Made by a program: the position numbers and the translations under genes. 64,000 nt of DNA, from assembly GCF_000835495.1 (NCBI RefSeq), contig NW_015622541.1, positions 4,402,001 to 4,466,000 on the forward strand. The letters run 5' to 3'. The notes under the pieces are model-generated. The model did no database searches. It was not told the origin of the DNA and was given only the letters and a program-made list of their open reading frames with translations. Shown in pieces: positions 22,045 to 34,063 of the stretch (within the stretch, counting starts at the first letter, position 1; every line of letters begins with the position of its first letter). The DNA comes from Cladophialophora immunda (Eukaryota; Ascomycota; Eurotiomycetes; Chaetothyriales; Herpotrichiellaceae).

Positions 22045-23856
22045 GAGGGACTGTTCGATCTATTTGCGCCGAGCATCCGTGGGTAGCGACACGCCGCCCG
22101 GGATACCCCATCAAAAACTATTTCGTCTGGGTGACTGGGATTCGGAGCAAGCTTTTCCAGCTAGGTCTGGCAGTTGGCGTCCAGCTCATACTTCACATTA
22201 TTCTTTCGTTTTCCCTCGCCAAAACATTGGCGACAAGCCCGAGACTGGATGGTACAAGCAGATTCGGCGTCTTTTGGTGAGTGCAAAAAGGGGCAAATCA
22301 GCATCCAATTGATGGCGGGTGAGGTGGAGGACCACTGACTCGGACTTTTCAATATATTTTCACCTTACACGGGTACAGCGGGTGGCTGTTCGGACACCAA
22401 CCATGACATGCGGCTTGACACTATTCCACTGATCAAGCTGGAAAGAAACACGAAGGAAAAGGCGTTGAATTCGCACGGCTTTTGTCTGACGGGGAAGGCA
22501 GCATTTTAGCATATTCTCGATACCAAGGCTGCTTGCTTGTAAGTGCAAGACAGGTTGGTGTCTTCCCTCAGTTATCTTTCAAATACCAGTGTTGTTGACC
22601 ACAACTCGTTGTGTGATTTCTCATCCAGCGTTTGCGGGGGATTCCCTGCTCTGCTGCTACTATGTGAACGCTCGAAACGCGCCATGCTATTTGTTGGGGG
22701 GGGGGGGGGGGGNNNNNNNNNNNNNNNNNNNNNNNNNNNNNNNNNNNNNNNNNNNNNNNNNNNNNNNNNNNNNNNNNNNNNNNNNNNNNNNNNNNNNNNN
22801 NNNNNNNNNNNNNNNNNNNNNNGGGGGGGGGGGGGTTGGAGTACCTAAGCTATCTGCTATCTACTCTCGACTATCTACGCTACAGATGAAAGAAAAGGGG
22901 ATGGAGGAGAAGGGGTTAAAGGATCACGCTCTCTACATGAAAAAAAAAAGAAGCAGGTGTTTCCCATTCGATTGCAGCTCGGCTCGGTGTAGTCCATCAG
23001 CTGCGCACATGTCGTCCGTCTCGAGATAGCTCACTCAGTCTCAGTCTCAGCCCCAGCCTAGTATTGTATATAGGGCAGGCAAGGCAAGACAATGCAAGGC
23101 AAGACAAAGGCAAAGTAGGGCCAAGGGAGGAGCAGCCGATTCAAATTTCTGACCGATTGGTCTTCTGGTTCCCCCCGCCCTTCGGTAATAGATCGTTTTG
23201 CTCGTTCGGTCTGATCAGGAAAGAGAAACCCTTTTCGCTTCGAAACAAAACAGCGCCCCCATGCAAGCTTCGAATTGCGCAGTTCATCCTCATCCTCGTC
23301 CTGTTACGATGTCGTGTCGTGTCTTGTCATGTCGTTTCATCTGCGTTCTTGGTGCTTTTCCTTGTTTCTCGCTTGTTGGGACGCCCGCCCGCTGGCCGCT
23401 TCGACGTCGAGTGTGGCAGAATCGTTGTTCGACGTAGGGGCTGTTTGTGTGTTTGTTTGGTTGTTGGCGAATGGGCGTATTCCAACAATTCCCTCCGACC
23501 AGCTCGAGAGTTTTCATCCTCTTTTCCCCTCAAGTCACTCTCCATCGATCGTCTCATCTCGGTCTCGTTCATCATGTCGACGACCCATTTGTGCTCTTTC
23601 TCTTGTCTTGCTTTTTCCCTACCCCACCGCAATGGGTCCAACTGATTTTGTCTGGATTGACTCCTCTGCTCTCCCTCTTTTCCGCTTCCCAGACAGTCCA
23701 ACGTAATTGAATTGAAGGGGCTTGGTGGCTGCATTGTCTTCATGTTCGTCTCCTCTTCCGTCCTCATTTTCCATGCACCGAATTCCGCACTTGCGGGGAT
23801 GAAGGGTGGCTGTTCCCGCAAACCGCACAGGTCCCGCGACTCTGTCGCCGTCCTCC
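22045..23856. other. Intergenic region (1.8 kb) with assembly gap
   Basis: Lies between two convergent 3' ends. No supported gene. It contains the poly-G/N gap, CTCAGT and GGCAAGACAA repeats (23033-23110) and GTCGTGTC-type repeats (about 23308-23338). Open frames running through the gap are artefacts of unknown bases. Confidence 0.5.
22696..22835. repeat. Poly-G tract interrupted by a 110-N assembly gap
   Basis: 17 Gs (22696-22712), then 110 Ns (22713-22822), then 13 Gs (22823-22835). The gap sits inside a mononucleotide G run, so its true length is unknown and it is probably a sequencing drop-out at a long G tract. Confidence 0.98.
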
Positions 23857-26800
23857 TCATCCGGAGCCAACACCATATCCATCTCTCAACTTGGCTCGAA
23901 CCGGCGCCGCCAACCCGGCAATGAAGCCTTCGAACCTCTCCTGTCCGATCAGGCCGGCGAGACCGTTGATAACCCGGGCGAAACTGGCGCGGACGTCGCT
24001 GTATTCCTGTCCCTGCCGCCCTTTGAGGGGGAACTGCGCGATCGCAGAAAAGTACAATGCCAGACTGGACTCCATGGCTTGAGGATTCTTCTCCAGAATG
24101 TTGTTGAACCCCATGAATGCCGAGGCCTTCTCATGCGACGTGGTGATCTTGGACATGGACTGCAAGAAGGGCTCTGCAAACTCGGACAAGAAGGGCGCGA
24201 GATGGTCCGGACACGGCAGACCGAGTCTTCCCAATGCGGTTGCGGCGTTCTCACTTGCTGCGTCAGGAACTTCTTCATTCGTAATCAGCGACAACATGCC
24301 GCGGTAGAGCGGTTCGATCAAAGGTGAGATTCTGCTGGTCTGTGCTCTCGCGGCGATTTCGCCCATGCTCCAACACACATTGGCAAGGACGTTGAAGCCA
24401 TTTTCGGAATCCGTATCTGGGATGGCGTCAAGATCAAGTTGTCTTATGAGGATCGGAATGAGTTTGGGCAGGTAGGGATCAAGACTCGGGTAGAGTGCGA
24501 TCGCGCAGTCACCCAACACCGCGTACGCGGATTGACGCACATCTGTCGTGGCATCTTCCATGCAGAAACCTAGGAGGTCGAAGAACTGAGGCTGCGAGTT
24601 CTGGACGAGTGGCGCTGATTTCTCTGGAGAAATGGCTTGGATGATCGCACTAAGAAGATCCAATGCTGTCACAATGAAGTCCTTGTCTGGTTGATCGACG
24701 GTTTGACCGCTCATGTAAGCCATGTGCTGTTGCAGGTTTGCGTAAATGAGTTTGATGCACCGATCGAAGATCGGGGGGGCGAACTGTGCGAAGGTATCGC
24801 CGTAAGCCATGGCGATATAACCTAGACAGCCAAGTAAGGGGAACATTTCGCGGGAGTCGTCTTGAATTTTGTTCCATCGTTGGATCAATACAGGCATGAG
24901 GAGGTCGACAAGCTCCGGTTTGGCGATCTGCGGGCCAACATTGTCGGCGAGGGTTTGCAGGCAGTCGTACAGAATGTACATGTTTTTATCCTTGTATCGT
25001 CTGAAGCACTCGGTGAATTGCCGTAAGATAGGTTCGACATATGGCTTCAACTTGTCGCCAGATTTCTCCTCGAGAGAAGCGAAGGAACTAGCGCCAGCTT
25101 CTTGGACTTTCTTGTTCTGGTCGAGCATGCGCTGAAGGAGACCCTCCATCATAGGCTCGAAATAGCGTTGTTTATCAGCCTGGGAATCCAGCCGGGCAGC
25201 CCACTCGGAGTAGCGCGCAAGGCACCAGCAGGTAATTTGACGAACGACGGGTTCCTCGTCTGACAAGAGAGAGATGAGGAATGGAACGAGCTCTGGAAGA
25301 TGAGGGGAGACAACATCCATGCATCCTTCTGCGATGGCGCCAAGAGCGAGGACCGCGGCTTCGCGCTTCGGCCAAAGGGTGTGTGAGAGGTTCTCCTTGA
25401 GGTATGGCAGAATGATGTTGAAGACGGCCGAGTGGTAATTGACGGCGAAAACATCCAACGCGGCGGCAGAGCATTTGCGCAAACTCCACGCGTTCTCCGG
25501 ATCCTCGTCATCCCACTCATCTTCGTCTTCATCTTCTTCCTCAACTTCCCCATCACTCAGATCTTTCTTAGGTTGTGATGTCCCATTTGCTTGCGGCGTT
25601 CCAGGCTGACTCTCCTCCTTCTCGACTGAAACAACACCTCTTCCCGCCTTGGTCTGGGCAAATTGAGGTTTGATGTCTTCCGCGCGATCCTCAACGTCGG
25701 CATTATTCTCTTCACCACCCAGTCTGAAAGCATCCTCTTCTCCGTATACCATTCCCGCGAGAAGCACAGGAATGATCTTTTCCAGATAAGGCCCCATTTG
25801 ATCTCGCAATTGATCTTGTTCCCCAACACTCAACCAGAACTCGGCCGCGTCCAACGCAAGATCTGGATGATCAGTCGTCTGTTGTTGGGTGAGGATATAA
25901 TTGACCAGTCCATCTAGATGCGGCGCCAGCATGTCTGGTCTCGAGTCCACAAGCTGTACGAGCGATTGGCACACTATGCGTCTGACTTGCACGTCCGGAT
26001 CTGTAGCGAGTTGAAAGATAGTCTGCAGATAGACGTCCAATGCAGAGAACAGAACCTGGGACTTTTGCGGAATGAACGACTTCAGGGTACTGAGCGCAAA
26101 GACCCTGATTTTAGGGTTTTGATGAACGGCGAACTCGAGCAGTTTCGGCACAATGACAGTCATGGGGCGTTGACCTTGGAACTCCTTGTCGAGCAATTTT
26201 CGGTTATCCTCGCAGACCTTCGCCAGAGCGCTCATCGCACCTTCCTGCGTCTCTGGCGCAGAATTTCCGCTGCTGTTACCCACGAGCGATAGCAGCTCTT
26301 GCAGGATCTCAGGCCATTGAAGCAGACCGCCCTGTTGGACGGTCTCGGTGATTACAGTGCCGGCGAAACTGCGCAACTGCGAATTCTGGTCGCGGAGAAC
26401 ATTGAGTGTGGCGACCTTGATATATGCCAATTGATCCTTGGGGATCTGACTATAGAACAGTTTGATGTGGTTCTTGAGGTTGACAGCTGCCGCATACCGA
26501 ATGAGGAAGAGACTAGGTGCTGCGAGGTTCAGCGTCTGGCCCAACTGCGGCGTGCTGAAGATGTAGGTAAGGTAATTGACATAATCCTTGTTGTTGCGCG
26601 CATTCATGAGCATCTGTTTGTTTTGTCCATGTCCTGGTTAGTGATATTATTCTTCTGGAAAGTTTTGGGATTGTCCCTTCTGAAAACCCGCGCGGGGATC
26701 TTCTACCCCAGATTTCTTATTTTTTTTTGTTCGCAGCAAAAGACAGAAGACAGGAAGTCAACACGCACCACCTCAGCTTCTTTTTGTTTATCCCTGTCAT

Positions 26801-26870
26801 GGCCACTCAAGGAATTCTTGAGGTATTCCGATAACTGCCTCAACCCATCCTCCTCCGGTTGCCACGTCAT
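23857..26870 (-). CDS. kap104: Transportin / importin beta-2 (Kap104)
   Basis: Exons 26769-26870 and 23857-26613 give 952 residues, slightly above the usual 890-940. Kap104 carries PY-NLS cargo, mostly mRNA-binding proteins, into the nucleus under RanGTP control. The N-terminus MTWQPEEDGLRQLSEYLKNSL matches the family and lies on a separate 34-residue exon, joined through a 155-nt intron with a GTGCGT donor and AACAG acceptor. HEAT repeats span the protein. The acidic loop that couples Ran binding to cargo release is clear near residues 370-385 (SDGEVEEEDEDEDEWDDED) and is followed by the strongly conserved NAWSLRKCSAAALDVFA, LWPKREAAVLALGAIAEGC and CWCLARYSEW. The C-terminus ends LRDGYGVGSG, close to the family's usual RYGV ending. 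Confidence 0.96.
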
Positions 26871-27571
26871 GACGGGCACCGTTGCCCGGAGGCTCTTCGA
26901 TCGGGAAAAAGGTGCCCAACGTCGTGGTGGGAGGAGGTTATAAAGAAAAGCGAAGGGGACAAGAATGCTTCACGTTTCCGTTTGTCTGGGGTAGAACGTT
27001 AGGTGCGGTGAGAACTAAGGCGAAGTGAGGTAGGTCGTTGGTTGTTCGTGAATTTAGCCGACTCGTTTCTTCAAGCCTGCGAACAGAAGCCAAAGTCAGT
27101 TGAAACTTTCCCACACATTTATCAGTCGTCCAGGGCGCCGAGAATTCGGCATACAGTATCCACTCACCAACCACGCCGAGCCAGACGGCCGTCGTTAACA
27201 CCAACACTGTTCTGACACAAGACGACAAGATAGTGGTGGAGGAGAATTTGGGACAAGGGCATGCAGAGCAGTTTTGGGGGGATGAAACTCTGCGGCATGG
27301 CGAGATCCCAGATCCAGATCGTCTTTAGCGCCCCTCCTTCCCCGCCAATCACATTCTATACGGCAGTGTGACTAAGCCGGGACGGATTTACAATAAGCCG
27401 ACATTGATCCGTTCTCGGGGGGGGGGGGGTGGTAATGGGGCAGCAGGAGGACAAGGGCGGTGTTGTGCCTTGTTGGACAAACAGACTCTCTTGCAGAACA
27501 ATCGTTGCATGCGCACGATATACTCTGGGAGACACAAGGCTGAACTGCAATGTTATGCTCTGTCTGTTGTC
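26871..27571. other. Intergenic region (701 bp)
   Basis: Holds the Kap104 promoter and the 3' UTR of the Sac phosphatase gene, both minus strand. A 13-G tract is at 27417-27429. No gene seen. Confidence 0.5.
27417..27429. repeat. Poly-G tract (13 nt)
   Basis: An uninterrupted G run on the plus strand, about 550 bp upstream of the Kap104 ATG and 145 bp beyond the Sac phosphatase stop. One of several similar tracts in the window. Confidence 0.95.
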
Positions 27572-30528
27572 TCATGTCCAGACCATCTTCTTAAGGGAAT
27601 GTCCTAGCTGCTCGAAATATCCGGTCCGTTTCTTCGCTTCCTCCAACGAGATGATGGCTGACTGCTCTACAAGGTCATTTCCTTGCTGCTCACCAAGTTC
27701 TGTTGGCCCCGTGAGCGCTCGTCGAATCTCACTTGCGATGTTCTCAGCTACCGCCAGTGGTGCTTCTGCCTGAGGTCCAGCAACTCCATCCGAGTCTGTC
27801 GTTGCTGCTGGGATTACCTTCATGGCCAGCTTTCTCGACGTTGGCGCTGAACTGGGGCTGAGCCAAGACAGGATCCCTGTTCCTCCATCGATGCGATTCT
27901 CAGAGTCGTCTGTCTGGGGCGCAACATAATTCTGTAAGGATCTCGTGTTCGTTCGAATGGTGCTTCCCTTTCCAGGCTGATATACTACCACAACCCCGGC
28001 GTTGAGCTCTTCTTTCATCTGTCTTTCACTGAAAGTCGACGTGATATACGTCCCATACCGGATCTTCGAGACAGATCGCAGGTCAACTTTCTCAAAAGAG
28101 GCAAGCTTTTCGGTAGTCCAGTCAAACCTGCAACAGTACAGAGCAGCATCTGTCAACAAAATCACCGCCTCTTCGAACGGCATGGTCCGCAGGGTGTTCT
28201 CGTGTGCCGGCGTCAGCATTGTCCAGCCGTGGATAAGGTCTTCATCTTGCTCCTGTATCACTTGCTTTGCACAACTCTCGATTGCGGTCTGCCGAACTTG
28301 ATCAATGGATATGCCTGGGTCTTTGCTCATCATACTGCTCTCAAAATCTTCAAACACTCTCCACGACATGTTGCCGAGTAGGAAGTCAATGACTGCCTGG
28401 GAGAAATAGTCATTGACCATGTTGTTATAATATCGAGTCAAGGTCAGGCTAAAATCATTCAATGCCCCACGATAGTTCCGCCTACGGGTCCGCGTAAAAT
28501 CGCCCTTCAGTGCTGCTGTAGATGCATACTGCCGGGATATGGCGTCCCCATTATCAGCCCATAGGGTATTGAACCAGGTAGTGGTCTCGTCGTGCAGCAA
28601 ATCGATCTCAAATCCTTCTCTGGCCAGGTCTTTCTGCAGCATATACTGTCCAAAGGCACTCTGAGCAACGTTAGTGCGGTCTAAGCAATCCATACAATTG
28701 GTGCGAATGATTCCTGATTGGGTTGTCTCGATCCCGTTCTTGGAGATCACTGTCTCGCCGTAGTTCTTGATAGTATCTTCGAGCTTGTCAACAAGCCTCG
28801 AGACGTTCTCGAACTTCATGCCGCGGCACTCGGCGTGGAAATCGAACCATTCGTACTGGACGTCTTCGAGTTGATTAGAGTCCTGCAAGGAGTGGACCCT
28901 TTTCTCAAAGGCATCGCCGATAATCTTTTCAGGACCATGCTTATCCACCAAGCAGACTACTTGGACACTACCATATCGTCTCCTGAGATCCTGAAAATGC
29001 GTCTTCATGGCTCCATCGTTCTTGGATGGTGATTGATGGAGCATCGGTGTCGGCTTCAACGAGTAGGGCGACTGTGAGAAGTAAAGGGGAATAGAGGCCC
29101 GTATCTGTACGAACGATCGTATTCGCCGCGCAGGAGACCAATCTGGAGCGGATAGAATCTGTTCAGTCTCCACAGCATTGGCACAGTTGCCTTCATCGTC
29201 AAGGCCACGTCGAAGGTACCTCAGGCCAGATCTTTTGACCGATCGTCGTGAGATCAGCGTGAGGAGATAAGACTGCATATCAGTGCTGATGTTGGCAAGG
29301 CCCTGTTTAGCATGGTTTATGGCGTGTTGTACCCCTGCCGACTGCTCGTCATGCTCGGCGTCCACTACACAGGCCGACTGTGGATTCTCTGATTCTGCTT
29401 TTGTGACCGTGAAAGTCCTTTGCCCTACAAAGCCTTGTATGATGGGCATCATAAACGAATCGTGCCTGACGTCCATGAACGGGCCCAGTAAACGTCGGTT
29501 CCAAAAATACTGCTCCAGTCAGAACCCAGCTTATTCTGTACGATTTTCAATGTGACCTTACCATAGGGTCAAGAGTCTCGCGCGAAGGAGCAGTTGCGTG
29601 CCCCTCTATGATCGCTAACCTGCGCGTCAAATCAAAGTCGTACGAGAAGAAATAACTGCCCGAGGTCAATATCATCTTTGTCCTCCTGAGAATCTTGGGA
29701 GTCGCTTCGGTGATGGAGGTGTCGTTCAGTAACTTCTCGGCATCTTTGCTATGGGTTTGTTCTTGCGTTTCAATGTCGGTACTGGCTTCAGGTTGATTTG
29801 CTGTTACCGCCGCATCTGCTTCGGGACTCGAGCTGGTCCCCGTCTTCGAGGTCGTGTCGCTTCTCGCTGAAGGGTCAGACGTGGTGCCCGAGCTCTTGCC
29901 TCCGCCCCAGCCCTGCTTGGAAAACCATTGGGCTGCAAATCGTCCATATTGGCCTCGGTTAGCAATGACATCTCTGGCGATGCTGGTGGGATTTGATATC
30001 TTTTGCTGAGGGGCCTTGTGCTCGATAGGAGTCTCGGGCTCTTCTAGGTCCTGCGGATTAGGACTTTGCCCCTCCGTGTCGGTCACATCGGTATCCGTGT
30101 CAGTTGTGGAGGAGTCGGACGACTGGGATTCTATGGCGGTCGTGATGGCCAGGGAGGCTTCGGTTTGGGAAGACAAGGGAACAATGGCAACATCCGTAAT
30201 GACATAGATCGGCTTTCCAAATATCTGGGCAACTTGCTCCCGTTGGGTGATTGCGATAAGGAAAGAAGACGAAGCAATCGAGAGTAATCCTACAACTGGG
30301 CTAAGCGACTCAAGTTTCATCCGCCAAGGCGTGGGAGTCCTTACCGACTATACCGTGAGCTTCCAATGGAGCTGGTTTCTTTGCTAATGCATCCGATTTC
30401 TGAAGCTCCTTGACCTGCCGGCTCTGGTAGTCGATCTGAAGTGCCTTCGGGTGCTCTGCAGGACCATGAGCTTGGAGGACGACGCCATCCACGGCTGCCC
30501 AGATTAATAGTCTGCGCACGAGGCCCAT
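27572..30528 (-). CDS. Sac-domain phosphoinositide phosphatase (Sac2/INPP5F-like)
   Basis: Exons 30345-30528, 29562-30295 and 27572-29509 give 951 residues. Sac enzymes dephosphorylate phosphatidylinositol phosphates on internal membranes. The catalytic CX5R(T/S) motif is intact in RTNCMDCLDRTN (C578, R584). Upstream is the Sac entry YFWNRRLLGPF, and downstream is an hSac2-type region (LRSVSKIRYGTYITST...). The start MGLVRRLLIWAAVDGVVL leads to AHGIVVVGLLSIASSSFLIAIT, the equivalent of HGIFGIISL in Sac1. A 150-residue Ser/Thr/Asp-rich insert splits the N-terminal half of the Sac domain, between DVAIVPL and LLNDTS...FFSYDFDLTRRL. Introns are 49 and 52 nt, both with GTAAGG donors. Specificity (PI4P or PI(4,5)P2) is not decidable here. 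Confidence 0.92.
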
Positions 30529-31014
30529 TCTTGCTCGACGAGAGAGTTGGAGTTTCTGTACAGCATAACAGACCTTCGCCCGTGAGCAGGCTCGTTTGGG
30601 GCCTGGACAGATCTGTTCGGTGGTCTTCAGAAAGTGGTTGTCCCTGAGAGAGAGAGAGAGAGAGGATGTAAGAGATTCAAGGCCGTCTCACGAAGGGCAA
30701 CCAACCACTGACATCATTGGGCGTCATGTCCCGTCAAATAATTTGGTAGAGACCCAGAGTCACCATCACCGCCAGGCTTTTGGAGCGGGTGTTCTTCCAG
30801 CTTTACCATTCCCGACGTGAGCGAGTAGACAGAAGTAATATAGTAATATAGTAATATAGCAGGCAGTGAAAGATGGGACATTCCTTCCGGATCTTGAATT
30901 TTGGCCGCTCTATGGGAGAGTGATGCATTTTCGTCGTTCATCGTTATCGTTACACTTTCTTCGGTCCCAATCTGGGTCATGAAACCATCGCCATCCTGTA
31001 GACACTTGGGCAAA
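30529..31014. other. Intergenic region (486 bp) with short repeats
   Basis: Holds the Sac phosphatase promoter and MAPKK 3' flank. It contains a GA dinucleotide run at about 30645-30663 and three perfect copies of GTAATATA at 30835-30858. No gene seen. Confidence 0.55.
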
Positions 31015-33093
31015 CTATGAAGCAAAATCTATACCCTCTACCCTTGCCGCCAACAAATCCCGCGAGTCCACCTTCACTCCGACGTTTGCCTTGACATCAG
31101 GTGCCATTGCATCCCCGCCAAAAGGCATAGGCCCGTCATGAGTGAGCAGAGGGCTACCTGGAACCGCATCCAGCGGCGCTTCGTGTAACGCAGGCTTCTT
31201 ATGCGACGCCAACTTGCCCGCTTTCTTCTTCTCCAGTGCGCTCTTGACCCAGTCTGCGACTTCCTTGTCCGCAGTGTCGGGGGCCGCACTATTTGAGAAG
31301 GCCGACTCGATACCGGCCTCGGCTGCCTGCTCACCTTCCTCATCCTCGGAAATCGTGGGTGGCTTCAGGAGTGGTGCGAGCCAAGCATGCCGGAGCAGCA
31401 TGGCGTAAGTTGGTCGGAGTCTGGGGATTTTGTTCAGGCAACCCCGTACGAAATCAATGGCCGCTTCGGAGTACTCATCAGCTGGAAGATCTGGGGGATC
31501 ACCATCCACAATGGCCTATGGGAGACTTGTTAGCAATTGCCTGCGGTCGAAAGGTGCGCAAGGACTTACACTAAGCTGGCTGAATATGTTGTCGTAGGTT
31601 TCGGGGGGATAGGGATATCGGCCGAGTGCACATTCGATGATGGTGAGACCGAGCGACCAGATGTCGGATTGAACGCTATAGGTACCTCCGCTGGCGCCGA
31701 CTTGAGCCATGCCGCCCCCTGATATGCGTTCTGGGGCCATGTAGCTCTGGCACCCGATATTGGTTTTTGCTATCGAAGCCACCAGATTGCCACTGACACC
31801 AAAATCGCAGATCTTGACTTGCCCACGCGTGTTTACCAGTATATTCGTGGGTTTGACATCTCGGTGGATGATATTGTGTTCATCCTTCAGGCATTTGAGC
31901 CCCATTACCGTCGACAAGGTGATTTTCTTCAGGACTCCTTCCGGGACCCCATCTCCGTATAATTTGTCCACAGAGCCGCCATCCATGTATTCAATGCAGA
32001 TATAAACCGAACCTTCTTGGAAAAACGCGCCGTAGAAATCGATAATGAAAGGTGATACACATCGGTGTAGAATGTCCAACTCCATGATGATGGCGGCAAA
32101 CTTCGAGTCCTCGAGCTCGAGGCGGATTTCTTTCATGGCCATGACAAGCCCGCTTGTCCCTTTTGTGTCCGATTGTGAATCTGTCTCTTCGTCATCTCTT
32201 GGAATGGAGGCTGATGATTGCCGAACCATATTGCCTCGCAATCCCAGACCAGGGCGCCTCATTTTGGGCCGAGCGTGCCTGACTTTGAAAACAGTCCCAT
32301 AATTGCCCTTGCCCAGCTCTGATAAGGTGTCGACCTCGTCCAGAGAAATTGAAAAGGTACTGCCACCAGCAAAATCAATGCCGCTTCCGTGGATGACCGC
32401 TTTGTTCTGGAAATTTAGAGTGCCTTTTTTTGTATCAATGATGTTCGAGTACTTGTTAAACTGAGAGCCGGTGTCTGTCTTGTCCTCCTCCTGTCCAGCA
32501 GGGGCAGGCTTGTGCGCATCTGACAATTTCATGCCACCTGGCTTCAAGCCTCGTTTTGCTGCCAGTCCGCCTACGGGAGGCCTTGCGCCCATCATTCGAG
32601 GACTGCCGGTGATCGGGGAGGGTGAGGAGCCGAAACTTGGCGCATTCGGTCGTTGCATACCAGGAGGTATTCGAAGGTTGGCAGCAGAAGAACTGGGAGA
32701 AGGAGGAGGAGCTCCTGTCAAGGCGCCGCCTGGAAACGCACCGTGCTGTTGACCGGTAAATCCACCTGCCTGTGCCTTTGCGGGAGGTGCACCCTGCCGG
32801 GATAGGGAGAACGCCTTCATCTTCGCCTGGATATCAGAGTTCAGCCCGCTCGCACGCGAAGGCAGCGGGCCAGGTCTTCTGGCTGCATTGACAGGACCTA
32901 GCGGAGCGGAGGAGGGGTTCATTGCAGGAGTCATGCCGTTTCCTGACGAGCCCAGCGACGGGGGCCTGGAAGGAGACTGCGGAGAAGAGGCTGTCGGCGA
33001 AGCCATGAAGGACGAGGTTGACTCTGAAGGTGGTTGTTCAGGAGACTTTGAGCTTTCGGGAGAGGACGGCTGCTGGGGTGATGAGTCGTCCAT
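31015..33093 (-). CDS. pbs2: HOG-pathway MAP kinase kinase (Pbs2 type)
   Basis: Exons 31570-33093 and 31015-31515 encode 674 residues. Pbs2 phosphorylates the Hog1/SakA MAP kinase in osmotic and oxidative stress. About 220 disordered Pro/Ser-rich residues precede the conserved TLNFQNKAVIHGSGIDFAGGSTF. The kinase domain has the Gly loop ELGKGNYGTV (260-268), catalytic Lys321 (MAMKEI), HRDVKPTNIL (410-419), DFG (430-432) and activation-loop sites S440 and T444 in SIAKT, the MAPKK phosphorylation pattern. CQSYMAPERI follows. A 45-residue Arg/Ser/Asp-rich insert separates the Gly loop from Lys321. The 54-nt intron (GTAAGT...CATAG) lies in the C-lobe. The ATG chosen is the only one in frame before the conserved region. 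Confidence 0.95.
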
Positions 33094-33506
33094 GGTGACT
33101 AAGGAGGTGGTGCTTCCGTACTCGGTAGAGGGGTGTGCAGGTATTATGTGGCCGCGGTGCGCATGCAGTTGCGCGTGGGATATGGAGCTTCGTCAAGGCG
33201 GCATGCGATGCGGAACAGAAGCGGCAAATAGACGAGACGAAACGAGAGCGTGGTTGGCGGTCTGGTCGGTGATTGACAGGTCTATACACTTTGATTAGGG
33301 AGGGAGGGAGTGAGTAACGGTGTGGTAAGGACCGTCGGAGGAAGAGGCGAGGTGAGGGCCAGAGTGCGAGCTGGTGGTGGAGAACCCGGGAGATGAGGCG
33401 CAAAAGTCGCAATGAATTGTTGGAAACTGTTGCTGTCTCTCAACTTCTCATTTGACCGGAGAGCCAGATCCTGGATCTGCTGAGCAACCACGGCGTTTTT
33501 GGGGCC

Positions 33507-33520
33507 GGGGGGGGGGGGGG
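33507..33520. repeat. Poly-G tract (14 nt)
   Basis: G run on the plus strand about 414 bp upstream of the MAPKK ATG, so C-rich in the sense of that gene. It is preceded by a further GGGG block, and together these could form a G-quadruplex. Confidence 0.95.
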
Positions 33521-34051
33521 TTGACAAAGCTCAAATCGGGAGGCAAGGCCAGGGCAAGGCAAACGGAGGCAGCGGCTAAGACTCAGACCAAAACACCGAG
33601 CACTGAGCTGAAGGTGGGAACTTCTCTTTGCACTCAATGCAGGGTGGGAATACGCTCCCAATATTTGAAGGTGAAATAATGATGAGGTGTCTTCAGGCAC
33701 AAGAGATCCTTGATAGGGAAGCAAAAGATAGAAAATCCCAGACCAGGCTCGTATTGGATATCAAACGTGTCGATCAGCTTCTACGATGCTCCATACAGCA
33801 CGAGTCGATGGATGGCTTGGGGTGGTGGGTGTGGCAGAGTGGGTGTCGTGTACCGAGTACGCTTGAACAATACGTGAGGCTTAGCTAAATGGGTTGAGGC
33901 TTGCGGTGCATTAGTCCCAAGGGCACGCCTCAACTGGCGGGAAAAGTGAGGAATGAGGTTTTGCGTTGGGTACCCAAGGATGCCGCCTCTAGGTGTTGGG
34001 TATACACAATACTGTACCAGGAGTATCCCTCAGCTCATGTTCATGGGCAAC

Positions 34052-34063
34052 CTAGGTACCTAG
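34052..34063. repeat. 12-bp perfect palindrome CTAGGTACCTAG
   Basis: Perfectly self-complementary. Related shorter versions occur elsewhere in intergenic DNA of the window, near 15938 and 57357. Confidence 0.8.

Noticed and set aside
22543..23029. Open frames running through the N block
   Set aside because: They are continuous only because N bases cannot form stops.
23033..23340. Repeats such as GGCAAGACAA and GTCGTGTC that might suggest an array
   Set aside because: Irregular low-complexity sequence without unit and spacer structure. A CRISPR array is not expected in a nuclear genome.
23327..23860. 177-codon minus-strand frame beyond the Kap104 stop
   Set aside because: Highly charged low-complexity reading of the 3' flank. 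No recognisable motif.
33282..33527. Minus-strand frame upstream of the MAPKK that could be an N-terminal exon or upstream ORF
   Set aside because: It begins at a non-ATG codon next to the poly-C tract, and no splice route is needed to reach the MAPKK ATG. Treated as leader sequence.
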